Of a DNA stretch of 64,000 bases, positions 11,770 to 24,780 are shown piece after piece. Each line of letters starts with the position of its first letter. Within the stretch, counting starts at the first letter, position 1. The translations under genes were made by a program, and so were the position numbers. The notes under the pieces are model-generated. The model did not search any database. It was not told where the DNA came from and saw only the letters and a list, made by a program, of their open reading frames with translations. This DNA comes from Protula sp. h YS-2021 (lineage: Eukaryota; Annelida; Polychaeta; Sabellida; Serpulidae), in NCBI GenBank assembly GCA_949752745.1, contig OX457025.1:101252439-101316438 (forward strand), written 5' to 3'.

Positions 11770-12640
11770 CTCGTTCCTTTTTTAAGACCTGATAGACCAC
11801 TAATTTTCTGAGGTAAGTGCTCTCTTGATCTTACAAGATGAGAACACACCTTGACATAACATGCAGCACTGGCTGGTTCTTGTGATTCATAAAACTATTG
11901 CAAAAAGCAGATATAAGCGAAAACAAAAGACAATGCAATTTTAATCCACCATATACCTTCATATACTTTCGTATACGCCACAACACAAATGATTTCTTTT
12001 CACGGCAAAGGTGCTGACTATAATCTACGTCAAACGAAGACAAGTAATCTTATCTATAGCCACAGCATTTCTGGAAATATACACATAAGTTGCAATCATA
12101 ATTTATGCATGTACTTTAACACCAATTTACAGTTGCAAATTACTACTGAAATTATATTTAAATTATATCTAATTTGCACTTATTTATATCAAATTTCAAA
12201 CTATTTAGGCACTGTAATTTATACTCAATTTTCACTTAAAAATTTGGTATTTCGATCAATTAATAAAGAAATATTTTTCAAATAGCACACTTGAATATAT
12301 ACTCTAGACATTTCTTTCTTAACCACCATAAATAAGTAGAGCTAACTCAAAACTTATTTGTAGATAACTAGAGTGCCTCAAATGAAAAGGCCCCAATCGA
12401 GGGTGAGGATAATACATTGAAAGACATGTTAGCAAAGCTGTGTTCTTGATCTTCAAATATCTTTGTCTTCAACTAATTTACCCTTTTAAACCTTAATTTG
12501 TTACCAAGTTACATTTGTTTTCGTCTGATGCGTACTCAATTTATAGTCGGAGGCTCTCCAATTTACACTTAATTTATACAAAAAGACCAGGCTAATTGCT
12601 CAGGAGCTGTTGCATCGTAGCCTAACACACAACCGACTTG
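11770..12640. other. AT-rich intergenic DNA, no gene seen
   Basis: Stop-rich in all frames apart from short, unrecognised AT-rich ORFs. Confidence 0.5.
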
Positions 12641-12649
12641 ACTAGCCTA

Positions 12650-13030
12650 ACCCCCAAACATTACGACTGGTGAAGAAGCTTCAAGTAGGAGCATATTGTG
12701 ATTTTTTCCCCATTTTGGCCAAATCACCAAAGAAAATATAAGCCTGATGTGTGAACTTTGGGGGAGCACTCCTGTAAAATTTCAATGTGATCGAACCGGA
12801 TTTGTAGGAAGAGCTGCATACTGTGTTCTTTTAAATATGGTCAATTTTAAATTTGGAGCTAAATCACCAAATAAATGCAAGCTGGAGGATTACACAAGGA
12901 ACGTTCCTGCCAAATTTTAAATACAAGAAATGTAGGAAGAGTAGCAGTTTCAAAAATTGACTACACACACATAACGGACGGACACAAATAATGAGTATAG
13001 GCCACTGACGAAAGCTGGCTGGGCTAATAA
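12650..13030 (+). repeat. Dispersed repeat, copy 1 (ends in CGAAAGCTGGCTGGGCTAA)
   Basis: Shares GAAGC(A)TCAA-TAGG, TTTTGGCC, AAATCACCAAA and AAGCCTGAT blocks and a terminal CACACACACAAC...CGACGAAAG-CTGGGCTAA with 14,935-15,325. Non-coding; the order suggests a SINE or LINE-tail family. Confidence 0.6.
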
Positions 13031-14840
13031 AGAGGACCTGCCATGCAATGTAAAAAACGGACAGACACGAACAATGTTTTCTGTGAATTCACTTATAACA
13101 CTGAACTCTACAAAATCCCCGTTGTGACATGCTTAATCAGTAGCCATAAGTTTTCGCCCAATATGTTAAATTAACAGAGATTTCACGACACAGTAATCAA
13201 AAATGAAATGAAATTAAGTTTGTTACACAGAATAAGATCTGGCGTCTTCCTCCGTCAACCGTGGTCAGAAATCGGACAAAAATCCAGACGGTCCATTTGG
13301 TCCACTTTAAGTAAACCAGCTTTTTTCTTTTGGCACTATATCCTCTGTCCTCTCTGCATGATTAACAACTGAAGGGCAACACAATTGCAATTATTTCTGA
13401 GACTCGTCAATGAACTCCATTATTAATTAACTGTCCCTCAGCAAATTCACTGTGACCCAATAGATCTATTTTAACTTCGATTTTAATTAATCAATCATAA
13501 CACAACACAACCGTTAAAACATAGAAAAAAATGAGAGTACAAAATTACAAAAAAAGCACTCAAGTGATAACATTCAAAATCGCAAAACAGTACATCTATA
13601 GAACACACGTTACATTGAAACCTCGTTAAAACGGTAAACCGAAACAATTATGTCGCTATATCTGATACTTTAAATCCGTAAAGGGCTTATATCGACGCCT
13701 ATAATTATCTATTGATGTATGTCGTTATATTCGAGGTTATAAAAATCCGCTATTGTGCATTCAATATTTACACCAAAAAAGGCCAAATAGATTCATTCAG
13801 CAATGCCGCGGCTTTTGATTCCAAACAGAAAATTATCGCCTCTAAAACATTAATACTATAAAACTTACCATGTCTTACCATTATCATTATGTCTTTAAAA
13901 TTATAAAATAGTGCAAATTTGCAATATATGTTCAGTCACTGAATACAGCTTTAACATTTTCTGGCGACACTGTCCTGAAGTGGCATAACTAATTAACTCT
14001 TATATAAAAAAAACAATTAAAACTTTCCGACAAAATGTCTGGACAAAACATTGTGTTAAAGACAGATAGATAGAAATGCAATCGGTCGTACAAACAGCAC
14101 TTGTTCAACAAGTTCGTTTAATCTAATAATAATTTGCAGGACATTTTTGTACGAGCAAACTGAGTATCTTATGATCAACGAACAATATATCTCACTGTGT
14201 AGTTTACAGAGTGGTTTTCGCAGCGGCCGACGTGCTGTAGATGTGACCTTTGCCCACAGACAGCTCCAGGAAAAAAGTCAGGAACAGAACCAAACCAAAC
14301 TTGGACCCCATACAGAAGGCATGTACTTCAACTAGAAGCATTTCACATGCGATGCTTACGCAAAATCTGCAACATGCGCTGGCAAGACAGTATACCAAAT
14401 ACTACGGTTTCTAAACTTCAGAAATGAAACCAGACAGGAACCTGAGTGGCAGAGCAATAGCAATATTCAATAAAGGAGTGATAATTCATACAATAAGTAT
14501 ATTCTTTATCCGTGAGAGGAAAAATAACTAGAATGTCCGTGCACACGGTGCCCAGCTGTAGAACTGAAGACATTACAAAGGTGAAAGGAAAATTGATCAA
14601 TTTTGCCAATTTGAATTTGAAGGCCACTTTGCTATCAAAAGTAATCTGACTTAGATCTGTGGAACGAACAGCGTTGTTTGTGTTCCTCTTAAAGGCATGC
14701 GTTTATTCTGCCAGTTTTGCCAAAATAATAATAAAATTAACTCCACTGATTTATATATATCTTCAGTAGAGTTTCTTTTGTTATCGGTTATAATATGGTC
14801 TGCAAAACCTATCAAGGGCGACAACGGAAAAGAAAAAAAT
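13030..14840. other. AT-rich intergenic DNA, no gene seen
   Basis: No splice-supported or long coding sequence is visible. Short frames near 14,150-14,870 have no recognisable features. Confidence 0.45.
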
Positions 14841-14849
14841 ATGCATAGA

Positions 14850-14905
14850 GCGGGGCTTGAACTCACAATCTCGTGACTAGAAAGCCAACGCGCTCATCGC
14901 AAGTT
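14850..14905 (-). repeat. tRNA-derived SINE head
   Basis: On the - strand TGAGCGCGTTGGC resembles an A box and GAGTTCAAGCCCC a B box, spaced as in tRNA-derived SINEs. It does not form a clean tRNA. Confidence 0.5.
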
Positions 14906-14934
14906 CGATCTGGCATCTACACCTTTCGACTAAT

Positions 14935-15325
14935 AAAGAAGCATCAAATAGGTGTACATTGCGATTTTATTGCGATATGACCGTTGTTAACAATATTTTG
15001 GCCTTTTGGGTCAAACCACCAAACACAATGCAAGCCTGATCCAGGAACTTCATTGGGAACATTTCTATCAAATGTAATCGCAATTGGGTCGAATTTGTAG
15101 AAACAATATCACTTTTGTGTTTTCTTAATTTGGCCAAACAGTAGAAACTATGTGAAGGATTACTTAGGGTACATTCCTGCCAAATTTTCTGAACTATTGA
15201 ACGAGTAATGTAGTTGAGTAGCATTTTGAAAAATTGTGAAAAATTGTTTACACACACACAACGAACGATGCCTAACCAACAAGTGATCAGTACAGCCCAC
15301 CGACGAAAGTCGGCTGGGCTAAAAA
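14935..15325 (+). repeat. Dispersed repeat, copy 2
   Basis: Second copy of the family at 12,650-13,030, in the same orientation and diverged. It contains the TTTTGGCC / CACCAAACACAATGCAAGCC block and ends CGAAAGTCGGCTGGGCTAA. Confidence 0.6.
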
Positions 15326-15329
15326 CCGT

Positions 15330-16580
15330 CCTCTTAGAATTCGCTTACTGACATAAACATCATAGCACAGCTATGTAATATATCGTCAATTATATAAATG
15401 CTGCCTGAAACAACTTAAATAAACCCAAACCAAAGTAAAACGTTCAGTAGGAATATTACCATTGTAAATGAGATCTTGATTTTATGAACACCTTGTTCAT
15501 TGTTAAGTATACGAAGTACACTACAAACTTTACAAAAGAAGTAACCGAAAGCAGTGAACAGCGACTTTCCTGTCAACTAAATCAATGAACTTTCCTCTCC
15601 GCTCTGCCAAACATTTTACATTTATTTTGTTATAGATTATTATAAATGCACGGACACCATGTGTACATACGCTGCTCGTGCCATAGGTAGTTAGTGCCAT
15701 ATTTCGTAAGATGTCGCTCAGTGTCAAAGTGTTGGCAGTGAAATTGAAAAGTGGTTTTAGTTGTCGGTTCTGAATTTGTTGGCCTGGTCACAATTTGTTA
15801 TTTCTGTATATATTGGACCCAACTGCTACAGTACACAGAAAACAGTAACATATGCAGTACTTTTCAATACACAAAACTTTACATTCCACGCCACATTCCA
15901 CGCCACAGTCGTCGAGCTTTACTGGCTTTGCTCTATCACGATGTCGCACAATAAAATTATTAACTGCGTGGATTCAACGAGCTGTTCGGTCTGCATATAT
16001 CTGCCGATTTGTCTTTGTCTGAAAGAGGAAAAATAACCAAACATCAACTTATTTTCACAAACCTATTTATTAACGTCATAATGTCATAAGTAGTTTCTGT
16101 GGCGTATAATACATTTTATGAATACACGCAACTCTTGGTACAAAAGTGCAAAAACTCACTATTATATTGTCAATGACTTGAAAGAGTATCTAGAAAAACA
16201 CCGAATCAAACTGATCCAGCATGTGATAAATGGCGATAGTCAATGCGGAAATTGGTAATAAATGAAAAAAAGAACATTATAGAGAATGACGAACAATTTT
16301 CTTGTCTAGACGGCAAATTTTTGTTTAGATAGACCCTTGTTTGACTTTTGTGCCAGTTTTGGAAGCTAAATATAAACGAAATTTCCTTTATTATTAGTAG
16401 CAGTAGTAGTAGTATTATTATTATTAGTATTATTAGTATTATTATTATATAGGTGTGTGTATGTGTGTGTAAATGTAGTTCAAACCTAATACCTAACGGG
16501 AGATAACACATAAACAGCATTACAAAAACATACATGACGCAAAAGTGAAAACCAAACATAAAAGTTCAGAGACACTTGCT
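15330..16580. other. AT-rich intergenic / 3' flank, no gene seen
   Basis: Includes a TTATTATTA run near 16,390-16,450 and a TTTATT (AATAAA on the - strand) near 16,386 that could polyadenylate the - strand gene ending at 16,582. Confidence 0.45.
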
Positions 16581-16581
16581 A

Positions 16582-18599
16582 CTAATTTTTAAAGATCCTT
16601 TTGATCATGACAAATGTAATTATTTGATTTTGACCTTTCACATAATGTGGCGTGTCCTCTCTGCTACGCTTGAGTGGCACGTTTGTTGAGTCCTGCTTTG
16701 ATAGCTCAAAACATTCTTGTAACAAAATTTTCTGTGGTGGTGGTTTTTCGAAACAATTCCCATCTTCTGCATGGTAATCTTTAGTTTCCTCCACCTGTCT
16801 CTTTGTAGTTGCGGTCCGAGTCAAGTCTACAACATAATTATGATATTATTGAATTGCATTAAAATAATTTATGATGAAAACGATATGCTTGTTTTTTTCT
16901 TCTTCCTTTTAATTTTTGTCTTTTGTCTTTTTCTGATCTTTTCCTATTAATTAAATGTACATTTGCTGATTTACCCAAGCAGTGATACGCCTTACGCTTT
17001 TAGAGTGTTTACATTTTGCCATTTAGAGTGAGATATTATAGCTTCAAAGATTAAGTTTATACTAAAAACTAACGGTCTTCCATTTTACTTTCGATGCTTA
17101 AGATAAAGAAGTCCATGACAAAATGCGTTGTTGTTGTAACATTTGTAACATTAGACTTCGATACGAAATACAACTCTGTAGTGATGCCAAAACCGAATAC
17201 TCTACAAAGGGGGAGCACGAATTATTTCATTTTTAACCAATATTAGGATTCCCCCAGAAACGTTTTCATGACATTAATTTCTAAGACTTACCCGATATTT
17301 CTGTGATTTCGACAGGTTTATTTGTTCGTTTTCCAACTTTTCTTTTCGTGCTGAAACAAATATTTTAACAAATATATGCAAATTACACATTTGAAACAAA
17401 GCATTAATCCTTCAGTGCCAAACCTATTCTGAACATTAAAAACGGGTGAAGATTAGTTCAGTTGCTTAGGGCGTTGGTCTGGTAATTCCAAGGCCTTGGG
17501 TTCGAATCCGTCTCTAGATGACAGGCGGGCGACTGACGTTCGCTCCACCTGCTTTAGTTAAGCGAATGTAGTGGGTTAGATTAGCTATCATGGAATATAA
17601 ACTTAACGCCCACCGCGTCTTCCGGCCGGCCCCTTAAAAAAAGTCGCGACATTTGCAACGAAAAAGTTCTTTAAAATGAGGCTTGATTGTACTGTATTGT
17701 ATTGTTCTTTAGATCCCTTTCAACTGCTATGGTGATATCGGGATCCCCCTGACACATTATACTGAAATGGGGCATTCCAGCCCTCCTTCTAACCCTTACA
17801 TGTGGAGTGCCTCACAGGGTAGCAAGGAGGAATCCCAATTTTAAAGTCTTAGGTATGACCCGACCGGGGATTGAACCCACGATCTTCCAGTCTCGAGGCG
17901 GACACTCTAACCACCAGGCCACCGAGGCTGGTCAATGAGGCTTGAACGCAGATGAAAAAAACTTACGTTTCCGGGTCTATTGACGCGTCACTCCACACAG
18001 ATCCGCGCGTCATTTTTAACGCAATGTCCTTAACGTTCAGCTGAAATAACCAAGATAGCTCCATGTCAATTACTCAAGATATTTCACATAGATAATCACT
18101 GAGAAATGTTGACACTGGTATCTAATCCCTAACGACATTAGTATCCAATTCCTAACGGCATTAGTGTCTAATCCCTCAGCATTGATTTCAAATCCGTACT
18201 GCTCCTGGTTTCAGTTTACAATTCCCGATGGACGCCTTGGCGTTTAAGATATTAGATCCACTTATAAAATCTTCTTTTGTTGTCATACGCTTGCGAACTA
18301 CATCATCAAGGAAATAAAAATAATATAGTCCGGAACAGATTAACGTGGACTAAGCCACTTTTAAGGTGTTCTGTATATTGCAACCAGCTTGATAATTGTC
18401 TGTAAATAAAAATAATATATAAATTCTCTTACATTTAACATTTCGAATGTTTCAGCCAACTTCGTCTCATCATTTTTCGTCTCTGCAAAGACTTTTCTTT
18501 CTAATCTGACATCTTTGAAAATATTCACGACAATGGCGATCTCTTCGAAGTACTCTATTGTTGCTTCCCCTACGTCACACTCCAAGTCTCTCATTATGC
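16582..18599 (-). CDS. 3' part of a - strand gene, four spliced exons, unknown product
   Basis: Four exons are supported by acceptors (YAG) and GTAAG donors with matching phases: 18,599-18,433 (167 bp, phase 1 to 0), 18,040-17,967 (74 bp, 0 to 2), 17,350-17,292 (59 bp, 2 to 1) and 16,826-16,582 (ends in a stop). The protein reads IMRDLECDVGEATIEYFEE, then a basic stretch TKRKVGKRTNKP that looks like a nuclear localisation signal, then a hydrophilic tail. I do not recognise a domain. The first exon begins in phase 1, like all exons of the CARD gene upstream (25.2-56.1 kb, same strand), so these may be the last exons of that gene; a separate gene is equally possible. Confidence 0.55.
17449..17516 (+). 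repeat. tRNA-derived SINE-like element
   Basis: TTAGTTCAGTTGCTTAGGGCG resembles an A-box region and GGGTTCGAATCCG is a near-perfect B box. It lies in an intron of the - strand gene. There is no intact cloverleaf, so a functional tRNA is not claimed. Confidence 0.5.
17856..17930 (-). repeat. tRNA-derived SINE-like element
   Basis: On the - strand GGTGGCCTGGTGGTTAGAGTG (A box) is followed by GTGGGTTCAATCCCCGG (B box), a close tRNA-like head in the intron between exons at 17.3 and 18.0 kb. Confidence 0.6.
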
Positions 18600-19669
18600 C
18601 TGCAAATGAAGTACACAGGTACTGAAATACTAAGTAATCGAGTGAAGTTATGGTGAGAATGAGAACGGAATATAAACGACACAATTAAGGAAAAGTTCCA
18701 AAAGGCAGAAATAAACCGTTTACTGAGTCGATCAATTGACCAATGGAACTGCTAAAATACGGTTGTTTGGGAAACTTGTAGTCTCGGTTAAACTGTATGC
18801 TTTAAATGCCAAAAAATTAAAGAGAAACCGAGTGGTAATAATATAAATTCCCATTTTACTTAGTGACTAAGGCTTTGTTAACATTTCGAGACGATGTTAG
18901 ACTAAGAGATGTTGCTAAGATTACGAAATGTTGTTAAGACCACGAGACGGTGACCTTTCTCACACAGAAGCTAGCCCTCGCCACACGATATCTGACATGT
19001 ATACAGAATATACAGTAGAGTGCGAGACCCCATGGCACGGTTTTTGACATTGAGTGCACTGTTGACATGATCGTCCAACTGTGACTCACAGTCTTACGTA
19101 AGAGCACGCACCAATCACTCACCTAAAATAGCCATTCGTAACTCACGTAGGCTATATACACGCACACGGCAAATGAGGCCGCCGCTAATACTTACACCAC
19201 ACCGCGGGTACATAGAGGTGAACATTTCATTATGTTCCCCGGTCAGTCCGTCTGATTTGCTCAGTAAGGGTTGTCGTCTGCTCGGGACCTCAGTACCACT
19301 AGTGGTACTGAGGTCCCGAAGTGGCACTGAGGACCCGGTGGCACTGAGGTCCCGACAAATTTTTCATATGAACTCCCCGTCCCCGTCCCCGCCCCGACCC
19401 CATCTTTAATTGTATCTTAAAATCACTGCATCTTCCGCCTCCCTCCCTGCCACCCCGTTAGGCGACGCCGTCAGGGGTGGCATGGGATCTTTTATCTTCT
19501 TGTATTCCCACTGCCCCGCCCCCCACCCCCACCCCCACCCCCACCATCACCCACCATCACCCAATATGTTTATCTCAATATCTTACAGTTTTTTCCATAA
19601 AATATATACAAATACACATGTCTATTCACAAAATGTTGAAGAAAAAAAAGATGCGAAATTTTTCTTTTT

Positions 19670-19671
<2 letters not shown>

Positions 19672-19753
<82 letters not shown>

Positions 19754-19759
19754 TATATA
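19672..19759. repeat. (AT)n microsatellite
   Basis: About 44 AT dinucleotides with one GT interruption. It produces YIYIYI frames on both strands that are not genes. Confidence 0.95.
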
Positions 19760-20179
19760 GCCTCCACCACCCCCCCCCACCCCACCCCTCCAACAAAGAC
19801 AAATTGGGGTCTTTTTTTTGCCTTTCCCATCGGCTTTGCAATTATTAAGCCTTGAAGCGGCTTCATCAAAGCAGGACTATGAGCAGCATTGACGTTTTCA
19901 CACGTCATGTTTTTGTTCAATCTTTTTATGCATTCTGCCTTTCGGTGTTGATGCACTGAGACGTGCATTTTTCGAGTATGTGCAATTTTAGCCAATTTAG
20001 CCCAAATTGGCTAAATTGGGTGCATTTTTTAATTGTTTTCCACAAAATATATACAAATACATATGTCTACTCATAAAATTAAAAAAAGCGAAGTTTCCCT
20101 TTTTGGCATCGGAGGGGGGGGAGAGAAGGGGGAGGGGGGGAGGCTAAAATGCAATTTATCTTTTTGGCGTGAGAGGGAG

Positions 20180-20180
<1 letters not shown>

Positions 20181-20258
<78 letters not shown>
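20181..20258. repeat. (AT)n microsatellite
   Basis: About 38 uninterrupted AT dinucleotides flanked by G-rich DNA. Confidence 0.95.
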
Positions 20259-20260
<2 letters not shown>

Positions 20261-20284
20261 GGGCGGGGGACATAAAAAAATTTT

Positions 20285-21335
20285 CGATTGTTAATTCCCA
20301 CTTGCAAACTTCGTTTGCAAATGGGTATAAGTTTGTAGTTTTTCTCGAAATTTCTGTCCTTTTTTTCCTTTTTTTCTTCTCTTTTTTTCCGTCACGGAGG
20401 TTTCCAGAAAACTCCTCCTAGGCTATTTGACGTAGGACGATGAAATTTGGCACAATGATAGAGAGTAACAAGATTTCGTCAAATCCGCAAATTTTTTGAC
20501 CTTGACCTTGAAGTTCAAGGTCAAATTGAGGTCAAAGTTTTTCTGACCTTAAAGGTGGTTTCCAGAAAACTCCTCCTACAGGGTTTGTCGTAAAAAGATG
20601 GCATTTGGCAGAGACATAGAGGGTAATGAGTTGTCGTCAAATCCGTAAAATTTTTTGCCTTGAACCTCAGAGGTCAAATTGAGGTCAAAATATTTTTGGA
20701 AACACCTATTAATCACGAAAAGAAGCCATAAAGGTGCTCAAATCCCAGTGTGAATGCATAAAACGTACTCAGTAAAGGGTGGACTTTCATCACTAACCCT
20801 GACCTTGAGGTCGAAACACTGAACCTTGAGGGTCAAGGTCAAAGGTCACGTGACCTCACGCGTCCTTAACGACAGGCCGACTCATCTCGGAAACGGTTAG
20901 AGATAGAGTGATTTTGAGCTCATTTTCGACCCTTTGGACCTAAACAATGTTACATAAGAGGTACCTCGGTGACCTTGACCTTCTGGGTTACGGTCAAGGT
21001 CAAAAACCGGAAGTTGACTATTATCTAGAAAAAGGTTGGCCCTTTGGGCCAAAAAGACGTTATATAAGAGGTACTTCGGTGATCTTGACCTCCTCCATCA
21101 TGGTCAAGGTCAAAAACTGTAAGTTGACCAGTATCTCAAAAACGGTTAGAAAACTGAATTTGATTTATTTGTGCCCAAATGAGGTTACATTATATTCACT
21201 TCGATGGCCTCGTTCAAGATAATAATCCGGAAGCTGACAATTATGTTGAAACACTGAAAAATGTGTCTTTGACCAAATATGTTGTGTCTCTGCCCTTGCA
21301 AGTGGGTACTATTTCGGTACGTGCGGTCTAGTTTT
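20285..21335 (+). repeat. Dispersed repeat rich in TGACCTTGACC / AAGGTCA motifs
   Basis: Begins with a hairpin CCCACTTGCAAACTTCGTTTGCAAATGGG and ends CTTGCAAGTGGG. In between are many AGGTCA / TGACCT half sites and paired blocks such as GGTTTCCAGAAAACTCCTCC. A shorter inverted copy lies at 61,960-62,430. Non-coding. Confidence 0.65.
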
Positions 21336-21589
21336 CAAAATGCTTCTTCTCCCACAATTTTGAGCGGATTCCTTTATAAATTTGTAAGAGTTTTCCGCAG
21401 CCATGTTTTGCAATATGACCACTTTCTGGCGACCATACAAGCCTACTGATACGTGATTTACTAGATTGGTCACAACGCCCCTGGACATTCTTGCTTTATT
21501 TTCATTTTACATGTTAGATTTGTAATGTTTGAGAGTGAAAGTAAACCATTATAACAACAACAAAAATCATACTTTTCGAAAAAATCTAA

Positions 21590-21800
21590 GTGGTGGCATC
21601 GATGACCTGTTGGTGGCCCTGAGGCTCGGTTGGTGGTACTGAGGATTCGGTAGTGGTAATGAGGACCCTGTGTTGGTAGTGAGGACCCGGTGGTGGTAGT
21701 GAGGACTCGACGGTGGTAGTGAGTAACCGGTGGTGGTCCTGAGGCCCCGGTGGTGGCCCTGAGGACCAGGTGGTGATACCGAGGACCCGATTATTTTAAA
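21590..21800 (-). repeat. Inverted arm of the CCTCAGTACCACCACCGGG repeats
   Basis: Ten GGTGGTGGTANTGAGGACC units, the reverse complement of the motifs in the neighbouring array, diverged. Confidence 0.75.
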
Positions 21801-21839
21801 TTTTGGATTATGTATTTTACGTTTCTTCCAGCTTAAAAC

Positions 21840-22955
21840 CACCTAATATAGCATTTTGAAGCAAAAAAAAAACGTTTGGGTCCTCAGTGCCACCACCGGG
21901 CCTCAGTGCCACCACCGGGTCCTCAGTACCACATCTTTACTTTTTTCTGAAAGTAAGCATTGATTTTTGGTTTTGAACGTTTCTTTCAGCTTAAAACAAC
22001 TTAATCTAGCATTTTGAAGCAAAAAAAAAGTTTGGGTCCTCAGTGCCACCACCGGGCCTCAGTGCCACCACCGGGTCCTCAGTACCACCACTTTACTTTT
22101 TTCTGAAAGTAAGCATTGATTTTTGGTTTTGAACGTTTCTTTCAGCTTAAAACAACTTAATCTAGCATTTTGAAGCAAAAAAAAGTTTGGGTCCTCAGTG
22201 CCACCACCGGGCCTCAGTGCCACCACCGGGTCCTCAGTACCACCACTTTACTTTTTTCTGAAAGTAAGCATTGATTTTTGGTTTTGAACGGTTCTTTCAG
22301 CTTAAAACAACTTAATCTAGCATTTTGAAGCAAAAAAAATGTTTGGGTCCTCAGTGCCACCACCGGGCCTCAGTGCCACCACCGGGTCCTCAGTACCACC
22401 ACTTTACTTTTTTCTGAAAGTAAGCATTGATTTTTGGTTTTGAACGTTTCTTTCAGCTTAAAACAACTTAATCTAGCATTTTGAAGCAAAAAAAAAAGTT
22501 TGGGTCCTCAGTGCCACCACCGGGCCTCAGTGCCACCACTGGGTCCTCAGTACCACCACTTTCCCTTTTTCTGAAAGTAAGCATTAATTTTTGGTTTTGA
22601 ACGTTTCTTTCAGCTTAAAACAACTTAATCTAGCATTTTGAAGCAAAAAAAAAGTTTGGGTCCTCAGTGCCACCACCGGGCCTCAGTGCCACTACCGGGT
22701 CCTCAGTACCACCACTTTACTTTTTTCTGAAAGTAAGCATTGATTTTTGGTTTTGAACGTTTCTTTCAGCTTAAAACAACTTAATCTAGCATTTTGAAGC
22801 AAAAAAAAAGTTTGGGTCCTCAGTGCCACCACCGGGCCCTCAGTACCAAATCTTCACTTTTTTCGGAAAGTAACATTGATTTTTGGTTTTTAACGTTTCT
22901 TTCAGCTTAAAACAACTTAATCTAGGATTTTAAAAGTAAAAAATATTTTGGGTCC
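21840..22955 (+). repeat. ~152-bp tandem array (GGTCCTCAGTGCCACCACCGGG unit)
   Basis: Seven to eight highly similar units. Each has three CCTCAGTRCCACCAC boxes, CTTTACTTTTTTCTGAAAG, a TTTCTTTCAG tract and CTAGCATTTTGAAGC plus an A-run. Units are nearly identical, so expansion or homogenisation was recent. Confidence 0.9.
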
Positions 22956-23039
22956 TCAGTGCCACCGGGTCCTCAGTGCCACTTCGGGACCTCATTACCA
23001 CTGGTGGTACTGAGGTCCCGAGCAGACGGTGACCCCGCC

Positions 23040-23780
23040 TCGATTTGCTTTCTTTTCCACGTTGTATCTTTGTCATCACATTTAACACATTACTCAATGT
23101 GTGGGATATAACCATCATTTACATTTAACACAGCAACCAATTTATGGGATGCCGCCGCCATTTAATACATCAATCATTGTATGGAACGCCACCGTCATTC
23201 ACATTTAATATATCAATTAAATACCCACATAATGAACGTACTCGTTACCACCATCCACGTGTTTGTTACATGCGTCCATTACCAACGTAAAATACACACT
23301 CACTAGTCATACATGCGTTTGTTTTTGTTGAATAGATGGACCCATCCGTTACGTATCACACAATTGTTACTTACATATAATGCATGCGTCGGAGTGTGTC
23401 TCCGGAGTATTCTTCAACACCAGACTCTGCAGAAGTAAATCAAAAAATCTAATAGCGAAAGTTTTATACGTTTGATCAGAAGCACTGACGGCTCACCAAG
23501 AACTGCCGTGTATTGTTTGTAGGGATGTAGACATCTAAAAGTTTTTTTTTCCGCTGCGAACACATTCTTGCTGATGGAATGGACAGCTTAAGCAGATACT
23601 GGGCTTCCAGTATTGATTCTTAAGGCTTTTCTACGTAAGCTGTATAACATTACTATGCAATCAATTTACAGATTTTAAAATTGTAGCAGAAGATAAAAAC
23701 CTCATTTTATTATTTTTTAAACGACTAAAAGAAAGGAATTAAGGCGAAAAGCAGCATCTGAAAGAGTAATAACTAAAGCA
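23040..23780. other. AT-rich intergenic or intronic DNA, no gene seen
   Basis: Contains diverged 55-bp CATTTAACACATCAATCA units near 23,075-23,300 but no coding signal. Confidence 0.45.
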
Positions 23781-23799
23781 ATAACCCAGTTAGCATAAT

Positions 23800-24780
23800 T
23801 TTTCGTCCCAAGTATAAAACGCGTTGTTTTTAGATGGGATTTACGTGGGAACGTGGGACGTTGGCATGGCCACATAGAAAACATGTGTAATGTATGTGGA
23901 CATTCCCACGGTGTGATTTCCGTATAAACTCTACATATAATATACATAGGCTTTCCCACGTATAAAATGCACGGGTAGATACACGCGTAAACTGCATGGT
24001 TTATCCCGTGTAATGCCCACCGTGGGCATTCCCCTGTATAATATACGCTGAATTCCCCACTTCTAAAATGCATGGGTAATTAACGCATATTATATGTATA
24101 TTATACTTCTGAATTCCCACGTAAAATTTCATTAGAAGTCATTTGCATATTACACGTATATTTTACGTGGGATTTCCCATATGGGCATTCCCATATAAAA
24201 TACACGCATATAATACGTGAAAATTTCCACTTAGTAAATGCATGGGATAATATACGCATATTATGCGCAGTCTGGCAATGTGGGCTTATTATCGCAGACC
24301 GGAAACAGCCGCCATTGAGCGATAATATATTTAAATTTTGCTAAATTCTGCATATTTTCGTGGAGGGCTGTCTTTTTTCTAAGTATAATAGAAAGTTAGA
24401 CATGGAAATACCAATTTCACTAAAATTTTTATGCTTAAAATTCTTTTAAGGAATACTTTATAACTGCATTTATGTGTAAAGGTTCATGTCTGTGTATTCG
24501 ATGGAGTTATCGGGTATGCCCAGGGTGGGTCGTCCCTTTAAAATTCCATGCTTAATATGCGCGGGAATTCCCACATATAAAATGCATGGAAATATATGCG
24601 TATAAAATGCATGGGTTCACATGCGCATAATACACATCGGAAAGAGTCTCAAAATCTCCTAAATCCCACGTAACTACATGGGAATTCCCCAACAAAATAC
24701 AAATTATTTATACGTGGGTACGTGGGAATACCCACATATATTATGCATAGTCCCCATGTGGGACTGCTATCTGGGAAGCT
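23800..24780 (+). repeat. ACGTATAA/CGTGGGAA-rich dispersed repeat, copy 1
   Basis: Dense in CCCACGTATAAAATGCATGGG-type motifs. It contains a conserved core (GTCTGGCAATGTGGGC, ATTATCGCAGACCGGAAACAG, TGAGCGATAATATATTT) also found in the same orientation near 59,430. Non-coding, high-copy style. Confidence 0.7.

Larger units (their letters stand above)
19265..23035. mobile_element. 3.8-kb inverted-repeat element with internal 150-bp tandem array
   Basis: The left end (CGTCTGCTCGGGACCTCAG, 19,273 on) recurs inverted at the right end (..GGTCCCGAGCAGACGGTGAC, to about 23,032). Both ends hold a palindrome GGGACCTCAGTACCACT/AGTGGTACTGAGGTCCC and CAGTGCCACTTCGGGAC blocks. Between them are AT microsatellites, a GACCTTGACC repeat and the tandem array at 21,840-22,950. 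No transposase gene is seen. It may be a non-autonomous transposon with nested insertions, or two inverted copies of a satellite. Confidence 0.55.

Noticed and set aside
14147..14866. Short - and + strand ORFs as host exons
   Set aside because: No flanking splice sites in a consistent phase and no recognisable domain.
17449..17930. Functional tRNA genes
   Set aside because: Good B boxes but no clean acceptor or anticodon stems; better seen as SINE heads.
19410..20307. YIYIYI membrane-like proteins
   Set aside because: Translation of (AT)n microsatellites on both strands.
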